The position numbers and the translations under genes were made by a program. From an uncultured bacterium (lineage in GTDB: Bacteria > Bacteroidota > Bacteroidia > Bacteroidales > Rikenellaceae), in NCBI GenBank assembly GCA_905214725.1, contig CAJMNH010000030.1, positions 1 to 5,179 on the forward strand: DNA of 5,179 bases, given 5' to 3'. Shown piece by piece: positions 1-5,179 of this stretch; within the stretch, counting starts at the first letter, position 1; each line of letters starts with the position of its first letter. The notes under the pieces are model-generated. The model was not told the origin of the DNA, did not search any database, and saw nothing but the letters and a program-made list of their open reading frames with translations.

Positions 1-1412
1 ATCTCTTCGGGGTAGATGTTCTGTCCGCTGCCCGTGAGGATCATCGTCTTCGACCGGCCCCGAATATAGAGCGTACCGTCGGGATCGACCGTTCCCATAT
101 CGCCCGTGTGCAGCCAGCCCTCGGAGTCGAGTACGGCTTGCGTATCCTTTTCGTTCTTATAATAACCCAGCATCACGTGATCGCCCTTGACGATGATTTC
201 GCCGGCCGTATGCTCTGGGTCGGGCGAATCGATGCGCAGGTCGAGAAACTCCTTGATGTACATGCCGCAGGAACCGGCTTTGAAACGGTCGTCGGTCGTG
301 AAGCTGATCAGCGGCGCGCATTCGGTCATGCCGTAGCCCACGGTAATGGGGAACTTGATTTTCAGAAGGAAAGCTTCGGTTTCCTGATTCATCGGAGCTC
401 CGCCCACGATAAAAATGATCACTTCGCCGCCGAACGAATCCATCAGTTTCTTGCGAATGGCGGAGTAGATGGCCGAGTTGAGCAGCGGAATCTTCATGGC
501 GATCGACATCGGCCCCTTTTCCAGCAGCGGCAAGACCTGTTTGCGGTAGATCTTTTCCAGAATAAGGGGGACACAGCAGATTACGGTGGGTTTGACGATC
601 TGCATCGCTTCGATCAGAATTTTCGGAGAGGGTATTTTTCCCAGCAGCGTCACATGCCCGCCCACGGCCAGCGGGGAAAGAAAGTCGAACGCGCAGCCGT
701 AGGCGTGCGCCAACGGCAGGAATGACAGCGTACGGCCTCCGCGTATGAAATAGTAGGTCTGCGTCTGGGTGTTCATGGCGTTCTTCGCCACCAGCACGTT
801 GCCCGTAAGGTTGTTTATCGTGAGCATGACGCCCTTGGAGTAGCCCGTCGTCCCGGAGGTGTAGTTCAGCAGCGCCATCTGGTCGTTGGGCACTTCGGAA
901 TACCTGATGTCGTCGACCGAGAACCCGCGTTTGTACTTGGCGCGATAGTTCTTCACCATGTCGCGCATGTAGACGCGCAGCGACTTGCCGCGGCGCTCGT
1001 AGATGACGTGGAAATCGGTGAGCGAGAGCACCGCATCGACGCGGGCGATCTCGTCCTCTTCGATGATATCCCAGTAGTTGTCTCCCACGAAGAGCAGCCG
1101 GCTTTCCGAATGGTTGATGATGTGGACGATGTCGTTGGGCGCGAAATCTTGCAGGATGGGAACGATGACCGCTCCGTAGGTGATCGTTGCCAGATAGGTG
1201 ATGCACCACCGCGGATTGTTGCGGCCCACCAAAGCGATCTTGTCGCCGCGGCGGATCTCCGCCTTTTTGAAAAAGAGATGCAGTTTGGCGATCTCCTTCG
1301 CCATTTCGTAGTACGAAAAGGTTTCGCCCTTGAAATAGTCGGTCAAGGCCGGCAGTTCGCGGTGCTCACGAAAACTCTGTTCGTACATTTTAATCAGATT
1401 CTCCTGCAGCAT
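1..1412 (-). CDS. FadD-like long-chain fatty acyl-CoA (or acyl-ACP) ligase, C-terminus cut by window edge
   Basis: This is an AMP-forming fatty acyl ligase. It would activate a free fatty acid with ATP to an acyl-adenylate and transfer it to CoA, or possibly to ACP, in the cytoplasm or at the inner membrane face. The frame is open for 470 codons to the left edge. Adenylation motifs appear in the family order: the phosphate loop YTSGTTGYSKG (184-194), LPLAHAYG (232-239), GYGMTE with E364 (359-364), WLHTGD with D438 (433-438), and the hinge-region IRGRSK (450-455) followed by GSGQNIYPEE. Family members are roughly 550-600 residues, so about 80 or more residues are missing, including the C-terminal catalytic lysine region. 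The start at 1412 (MLQENLIKMYEQ) matches the N-terminus I recall for Bacteroidota homologues; the second ATG at 1388 is the alternative. The gene lies 39 bp downstream of plsY on the same strand with no terminator visible between them. Motifs alone do not settle chain length or the CoA versus ACP acceptor. Confidence 0.93.
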   Translation of the reverse strand, partial: MLQENLIKMYEQSFREHRELPALTDYFKGETFSYYEMAKEIAKLHLFFKKAEIRRGDKIALVGRNNPRWCITYLATITYGAVIVPILQDFAPNDIVHIINHSESRLLFVGDNYWDIIEEDEIARVDAVLSLTDFHVIYERRGKSLRVYMRDMVKNYRAKYKRGFSVDDIRYSEVPNDQMALLNYTSGTTGYSKGVMLTINNLTGNVLVAKNAMNTQTQTYYFIRGGRTLSFLPLAHAYGCAFDFLSPLAVGGHVTLLGKIPSPKILIEAMQIVKPTVICCVPLILEKIYRKQVLPLLEKGPMSIAMKIPLLNSAIYSAIRKKLMDSFGGEVIIFIVGGAPMNQETEAFLLKIKFPITVGYGMTECAPLISFTTDDRFKAGSCGMYIKEFLDLRIDSPDPEHTAGEIIVKGDHVMLGYYKNEKDTQAVLDSEGWLHTGDMGTVDPDGTLYIRGRSKTMILTGSGQNIYPEE

Positions 1413-1451
1413 GGTCTCGGTCTTAGGTGTGGTGAGTGTGTAGGGGAAGCC

Positions 1452-2135
1452 CTATTCGTTCTCGTTTTCCGTGCCGTCTCTCCTCTTCGGAGGAACAGGC
1501 CGCCAGATGTAGATTTTCGATTCGGTGCCTTTTTTCAGGCGGTCGATGTTCTTGCGGTGCGTCCAGATGAGCAGCGCGGCGATGACGAACGAAAAGATGA
1601 TCAGCGGCACGGAGTGGTTGATCTTCGGCGACAGCAGCACGAAGACCGGAAAACAGCATCCGGCGATCATCGAGGAGAGCGATACGTAGTGGGTAATCAT
1701 CAGCACGATGAACCATACGCCGAAACAGAGCAGCACGGTGATCGGATGGATGCCGAGCACGGCTCCGACCAGCGTGGCCACGCCTTTGCCTCCCTTGAAA
1801 TGAGCGAAAACGGGAAAGATGTGCCCCAGTACGGCGGCGAATACGGCGATGATTTTCAGGTTGATGAGCCAGATGTCCGAAATGTGGTCATCGTATTTCA
1901 GCAGTCCCAGCAGCGCTACGGCCACGAACCCTTTGAGCACGTCGAGCGCAAAGACCGGCAACGCCGCCCGCCTTCCCAGCACGCGCAGCATGTTGGTCGT
2001 ACCGGCGTTCTTGCTTCCGTGTTCGCGTATGTCGACGCCGTAATATTTCTTACCGATCCACACCGCATTGGGAATCGACCCCAGCAGGTAGGCGATAAGT
2101 ATCATGGAAACAGCACAGTAATATGTCAGAATCAT
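1452..2135 (-). CDS. plsY: Acyl-phosphate:glycerol-3-phosphate acyltransferase PlsY
   Basis: PlsY is an integral membrane enzyme that moves the acyl chain from acyl-phosphate (made by PlsX) to position 1 of glycerol-3-phosphate, giving lysophosphatidic acid, the first step of phospholipid synthesis. With the ATG at 2135 the protein has 227 residues. All three conserved cytoplasmic motifs are visible: GSIP (19-22) with GVDIREHGSKNAGTTN (33-48); GHIFPVFAHFKGGKGVAT (104-121); and THRKNIDRLKKGTE (192-205). YVSLSSM (150-156) is also typical. Several hydrophobic membrane segments separate them, the first at about 2-20. The C-terminus carries a charged tail of about 20 residues after the last motif, making it longer than the roughly 190-200 residue enzymes of Firmicutes. 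The frame also extends to a TTG at 2174, but that codon lies inside the TATATTTG promoter box, so 2135 is preferred; ATG 2105 is possible but shortens the first membrane segment. It is the first gene of a leftward unit with the acyl ligase and diverges from yitT. Confidence 0.97.
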   Translation of the reverse strand: MILTYYCAVSMILIAYLLGSIPNAVWIGKKYYGVDIREHGSKNAGTTNMLRVLGRRAALPVFALDVLKGFVAVALLGLLKYDDHISDIWLINLKIIAVFAAVLGHIFPVFAHFKGGKGVATLVGAVLGIHPITVLLCFGVWFIVLMITHYVSLSSMIAGCCFPVFVLLSPKINHSVPLIIFSFVIAALLIWTHRKNIDRLKKGTESKIYIWRPVPPKRRDGTENENE

Positions 2136-2171
2136 AAATGAAAACCGTTCAAAAGTACTTCGTTCTATTTG

Positions 2172-2179
2172 CAAATATA
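2172..2179 (-). promoter_or_regulatory. Bacteroidota-type -7 promoter element for plsY
   Basis: On the minus strand the sequence reads TATATTTG, an exact match to the TAnnTTTG -7 consensus of the Bacteroidota primary sigma factor. Transcription would begin a few bases downstream, near 2165-2167, giving a leader of about 30 bases before the plsY ATG at 2135. No TTG is found at the usual -33 distance; an A/T-rich stretch and a 12-bp repeat copy (2191-2202) lie there instead. The match, position and orientation are seen; the function is inferred. Confidence 0.65.
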
Positions 2180-2190
2180 ATTAAAATTCG

Positions 2191-2243
2191 GAAATCGGGC
2201 CGTTTTTTTTGAAATCTGGCCGGCGGGGGATGGAATATTGCCG
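2191..2243. promoter_or_regulatory. Three 12-bp near-repeats between divergent promoters; possible shared operator
   Basis: Copies are GAAATCGGGCCG (2191-2202), GAAATCTGGCCG (2211-2222) and GGAATATTGCCG (2232-2243). The first two differ at one base; the third matches the second at 9 of 12. The spacing is 20 and then 21 bp, about two helical turns, so all copies would sit on the same DNA face. Copies one and two are separated by a run of eight T (2203-2210). The outer copies fall where the -33 elements of plsY and yitT would be. Binding by a regulator is an inference; no known operator is recognised, and the third copy could be chance. Confidence 0.4.
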
Positions 2244-2253
2244 GGAATTTGAT

Positions 2254-2261
2254 TATTTTTG
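2254..2261 (+). promoter_or_regulatory. Bacteroidota-type -7 promoter element for yitT
   Basis: TATTTTTG matches TAnnTTTG exactly. The expected transcript start is near 2267, which leaves a short leader of about 17 bases before the ATG at 2284. There is no -33 TTG at the expected spacing of about 19-21 bp; the nearest upstream TTG (2238-2240) is only 13 bp away. The third repeat copy (2232-2243) covers that region. This promoter may also serve miaB and the helicase downstream. Confidence 0.65.
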
Positions 2262-2283
2262 CATCGTCAAAACAGCGGATACT

Positions 2284-3288
2284 ATGAATTTAAAAGCGCT
2301 TCTCGAACCGGTCGGAACTTTTGCGTGGTGGCGTTCGATGTTCACCATCGTTCTGGGATGTCTGATCATGGCGGCGGGCTATTCCTATTTCGTCAGCCCC
2401 TACAACATCGTACCCGGCGGCGTTTACGGCATGGGTATCGTGTTGCACAATCTCTTTCCCTCGATTCAGGTCGGAACGTTCGGCTATATGATCGACGTGC
2501 CGCTGCTCGCGAGCGCCATCATCATCTTCGGCCGGCAGTTCGGCGGCCGCACGCTCTTCGCAGCCTGCCTTACGCCGGGTATGATCAACCTGCTTTCGTG
2601 GATCGCTTTCCCCGACGAGGCGGCGCTCGAAGCGCTCGATCCGAAACAGCTCTTCGGCGGCGTGATCGACCTGTCCAACGATCTGATGCTCGCTTCGCTG
2701 TTAGGGGCCGTGCTGATCGGTCTGGGAGTGGGATTGGTGCTGCGCAATCAGGCGACGACGGGCGGTACCGACATCATCGCCATGTATCTTCAGAAATTCG
2801 CCAAGATGAAGTTTTCGACGGGAATCCTGCTGGCCGATGCGTGCGTCGTCCTGTCGGGACTTCTGGTCATCGGCTTCGGCGTAGGCAGCGGAGGCCGCGA
2901 TTCGGTCGAGGGAGGCAGTTGGCTGCTGTCGTTCTACTCGCTGATCACGATCTATGTCTCGTCGCGCGTGCTGGCTTATGTGATCGACGGCGCGTCGTAC
3001 GACAAGCTGCTCTTCATCATCAGTCAGGATCACCACGCCGAGCTGCGCGATTTCATCATCGAGGATATGGATCGCAGCGGTACCTACATCAAGGCCAAAG
3101 GCATGTATACCGATCAGGACAAGGAGATGATCTTCGTCGTGGTGAGCCGCAAGGAGGTCAATCTGATGCAGAACAAAGTTCGGGAGATCGATCCCCACGC
3201 CTTCATGGTCGTGACCGACGCCTATGAAACTTTCGGCGAGGGATTCAAGCAGTTCCCCGACAAGGATACCATTCAGGCGGTCGGATAA
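2284..3288 (+). CDS. YitT family membrane protein (YitT_membrane domain plus C-terminal DUF2179)
   Basis: This is a 334-residue member of the YitT family, widespread inner-membrane proteins whose substrate is not established. The N-terminal part carries hydrophobic segments at about 17-37, 64-84, 90-108, 132-153, 180-201 and 213-234. It includes the family-typical stretches SPYNIVPGGVYGMGIVLHN (38-56) and RNQATTGGTDIIAMYLQKF (154-172). A soluble C-terminal domain of the DUF2179 type follows (about 238-316), with the pattern DKLLFIIS, then GTYIKAKGMYT, EMIFVVVSRKE and DPHAFMVVTDAYE. An acidic, less hydrophobic loop at 110-131 makes it longer than the roughly 280-residue Bacillus forms. The start at ATG 2284 places the -7 box just upstream; the frame runs back to a TTG at 2209, but that extension would span the promoter and look unlike the family. 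It diverges from plsY, and miaB follows after 47 bp. Family assignment is firm; the function is unknown. Confidence 0.93.
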   Translation: MNLKALLEPVGTFAWWRSMFTIVLGCLIMAAGYSYFVSPYNIVPGGVYGMGIVLHNLFPSIQVGTFGYMIDVPLLASAIIIFGRQFGGRTLFAACLTPGMINLLSWIAFPDEAALEALDPKQLFGGVIDLSNDLMLASLLGAVLIGLGVGLVLRNQATTGGTDIIAMYLQKFAKMKFSTGILLADACVVLSGLLVIGFGVGSGGRDSVEGGSWLLSFYSLITIYVSSRVLAYVIDGASYDKLLFIISQDHHAELRDFIIEDMDRSGTYIKAKGMYTDQDKEMIFVVVSRKEVNLMQNKVREIDPHAFMVVTDAYETFGEGFKQFPDKDTIQAVG

Positions 3289-3310
3289 TCGGTGCGCCGA
3301 TGATCGACCG
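3278..3310 (+). other. Interrupted hairpin over the yitT stop codon
   Basis: CGGTCG (3278-3283) pairs with CGACCG (3305-3310), and an inner stem ATCGG (3288-3292) pairs with CCGAT (3297-3301) around a TGCG loop, with a small internal loop between the two stems. The yitT TAA (3286-3288) lies inside it. No T-run follows (the next bases are GAAGCGAAAAG), so it does not look like an intrinsic terminator. It could be an attenuating or mRNA-end-protecting structure, or chance. Confidence 0.4.
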
Positions 3311-3335
3311 GAAGCGAAAAGTTAAAAACAGATAA

Positions 3336-4682
3336 TTGGAAATCAATACATTACGCCCGTTGCAGGGGCAAGGGAAGAAACTGTTCGTAGAGACCTACGG
3401 TTGTCAGATGAATGTGGGCGACACCGAGATCGTCGTCTCCGTCATGCAGAATGAAGGGTGGTTTTACACCGACGACCCTCGTGAGGCGGACGTTATTCTG
3501 ATCAACACCTGTTCGATCCGCGACAACGCCGAACAGCGCATTTGGGGCCGTTTGGCCGAATTGCGGGGGCTGCGCAAGCGCAGGCCGGGAGTACTTATCG
3601 GCATTATCGGCTGTATGGCCGAACGGTTGAAAGAGCGTCTGACCGAAGGTGACGATGCCGTGGATATCGTCGCCGGTCCCGATGCCTATCGCGATCTGCC
3701 CAAATTGGTGCGCGAGGCCGGTGCGGGCGGTAAAGGGATCAACGTTCTGCTGTCGCGCGAGGAGACCTACGCCGAGATCGCGCCCGTGCGGCTCGACCGC
3801 AACGGCGTGAGCGCCTTCGTGGCGATCATGCGCGGCTGCAACAACTACTGTTCCTATTGTGTGGTTCCCTATACGCGGGGCATCGAGCGCAGCCGCGATC
3901 CCGAGACGATTCTCGGCGAGGTGCGTTCGCTCGTCGCCAACGGTTACCGCGAAGTGACGCTGCTGGGACAGAACGTCAACTCTTATCGTTTCGGGGAGGT
4001 CGATTTCCCTGAACTGATGCGGCGTGTGGCCGATGTCTCGCCGCTGATGCGGGTGCGTTTCGCCACGTCGCATCCCAAGGATATGAGCGACGCCCTTCTG
4101 GAAGCGATGGCGTCGCGGCCCAATATCTGTCGGGCGATTCACCTGCCGGCGCAGTCGGGTTCGACGGAGATGCTGCGCAAGATGAACCGTAAGTATACCC
4201 GTGAGTGGTATCTTGACCGTATTGCCGCCATTCGCCGCTATATGCCCGACTGCGCAGTCACGACCGATCTGATCGCGGGCTTTTCGGGCGAGACGGAGGA
4301 GGATCATGCCGCCACGCTGTCGCTCATGCGCGAAGTGGGCTATGAATTCGCCTATATGTTCAAATATTCGGAGCGTCCCGGCACGTTCGCTTCGAAACAC
4401 CTGCCCGACGACGTGCCCGACGACGTGAAGACGCGCCGCCTGTCGAAGATCATCGCCCTGCAAAACGAATTGTCGGAGGCGTCGAACCGTCGCGACGTGG
4501 GGCGCGAGTTCGAGGTGCTGGTCGAGGGACGTTCGAAGCGCAGCGACGCGCAGTTGTCTGGCCGCACGTCGCAAAACAAGGTCGTGGTCTTCGATCGCGG
4601 AGCGCACGGTGTGGGGGAGTATGTGCGCGTACGCATCACGGGTTGTTCGTCGGCGACGCTGTTCGGTGAAGAGATAAAATAA
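3336..4682 (+). CDS. miaB: tRNA-2-methylthio-N6-dimethylallyladenosine synthase MiaB
   Basis: MiaB is a radical-SAM methylthiotransferase that turns i6A37 into ms2i6A37 next to the anticodon of tRNAs reading U-starting codons, using SAM and two 4Fe-4S clusters. The 448-residue protein has the expected layout. The N-terminal UPF0004 domain (about 15-120) carries cluster cysteines C23 (ETYGCQMN), C59 (NTCSIRDNAEQ) and C93 (IGCMAE). The radical-SAM domain (about 157-345) has the CxxxCxxC motif C168, C172, C175 in MRGCNNYCSYCVVPYTRG. A TRAM RNA-binding domain (about 383-446) follows. NTCSIRDNAEQ and LLGQNVNSY (209-217) separate MiaB from its relatives MtaB and RimO. The start is unusual: no in-frame ATG precedes the codon for M25, which lies beyond C23. 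The TTG at 3336, directly after an in-frame TAA and an A-rich leader, is the longest option; TTG 3360 is the alternative. The gene sits 47 bp after yitT and 9 bp before the helicase, so co-transcription is likely. Confidence 0.96.
   Translation: MEINTLRPLQGQGKKLFVETYGCQMNVGDTEIVVSVMQNEGWFYTDDPREADVILINTCSIRDNAEQRIWGRLAELRGLRKRRPGVLIGIIGCMAERLKERLTEGDDAVDIVAGPDAYRDLPKLVREAGAGGKGINVLLSREETYAEIAPVRLDRNGVSAFVAIMRGCNNYCSYCVVPYTRGIERSRDPETILGEVRSLVANGYREVTLLGQNVNSYRFGEVDFPELMRRVADVSPLMRVRFATSHPKDMSDALLEAMASRPNICRAIHLPAQSGSTEMLRKMNRKYTREWYLDRIAAIRRYMPDCAVTTDLIAGFSGETEEDHAATLSLMREVGYEFAYMFKYSERPGTFASKHLPDDVPDDVKTRRLSKIIALQNELSEASNRRDVGREFEVLVEGRSKRSDAQLSGRTSQNKVVVFDRGAHGVGEYVRVRITGCSSATLFGEEIK
4404..4427 (+). 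repeat. Perfect 12-bp tandem duplication inside miaB
   Basis: CCCGACGACGTG occurs twice back to back, in frame, and encodes PDDV-PDDV (residues 357-364 of MiaB). The MiaB family normally has a similar DDVPEE-type stretch here, before the conserved KxRRL segment. The protein sequence is therefore family-like and the DNA repeat probably reflects uniform GC-rich codon choice. Confidence 0.8.
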
Positions 4683-4691
4683 CGAAAAAAT

Positions 4692-5179
<488 letters not shown>

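Noticed and set aside
157..1209. A 350-codon minus-strand frame within the acyl ligase
   Set aside because: It is an alternative frame of the ligase on the same strand, with an arginine- and histidine-rich composition and no motif. The ligase frame carries all adenylation motifs.
1413..1451. The plsY-ligase gap as a terminator or separate promoter
   Set aside because: The minus strand shows no stem followed by a T-run and no TAnnTTTG box, so nothing separates the two genes.
1008..2141. A 377-codon plus-strand frame opposite plsY and the ligase, and a shorter one at 108-725
   Set aside because: Both are antisense shadows with low-complexity charged translations and cover genes with clear family motifs on the minus strand.
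2203..2210. A run of eight T as a possible intrinsic terminator
   Set aside because: No convincing GC-rich stem precedes it, and it sits between divergent promoters where no transcript would need to end. It more likely adds to DNA curvature or spaces the direct repeats.
2259..3227. A 322-codon plus-strand frame overlapping yitT
   Set aside because: It is a +1-type shadow rich in R and H, without membrane segments or motifs; the yitT frame gives a coherent YitT-family protein.

Overview
The window looks like ordinary chromosomal DNA from a GC-rich member of the Bacteroidota, most likely close to Alistipes. Three things suggest this: coding GC is high with strong G/C third-position bias, both promoter candidates fit the TAnnTTTG -7 element of the Bacteroidota primary sigma factor, and there are no clear Shine-Dalgarno sites, only A-rich leaders. 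The genus is an inference from sequence style and remembered family members, not from a search. Coding density is very high. The longest non-coding stretch is 148 bp, and I see no RNA gene, insertion sequence, CRISPR array, phage gene or defence gene.

The left half is a leftward lipid operon. plsY (2135 down to 1452) encodes the membrane glycerol-3-phosphate acyltransferase that starts phospholipid synthesis. It is followed 39 bp later by a FadD-like AMP-forming fatty acyl ligase (1412 down to the left edge, C-terminus missing). One gene activates fatty acids and the other consumes activated acyl groups, so co-transcription is sensible.

The right half runs rightward: a YitT-family membrane protein (2284-3288), the tRNA methylthiotransferase miaB (3336-4682), and the first 162 codons of a DEAD-box RNA helicase (4692 to the right edge). 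The gaps are 47 and 9 bp with no convincing terminator, so the three genes may form one transcript. The last two both act on RNA.

The two transcription units diverge from 2136-2283. This region holds a TATATTTG box facing plsY, a TATTTTTG box facing yitT, and between them a 12-bp sequence related to GAAATCTGGCCG that occurs three times at 20-21 bp spacing. The outer copies lie about where the two missing -33 elements would be. This possible shared operator is the most interesting non-coding signal. The -7 boxes also settle the starts of plsY and yitT, because the longer open frames begin at TTG codons lying inside or upstream of the promoter. I found no evidence of a new biological system. 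The findings are regulatory details and start-site points in housekeeping genes.
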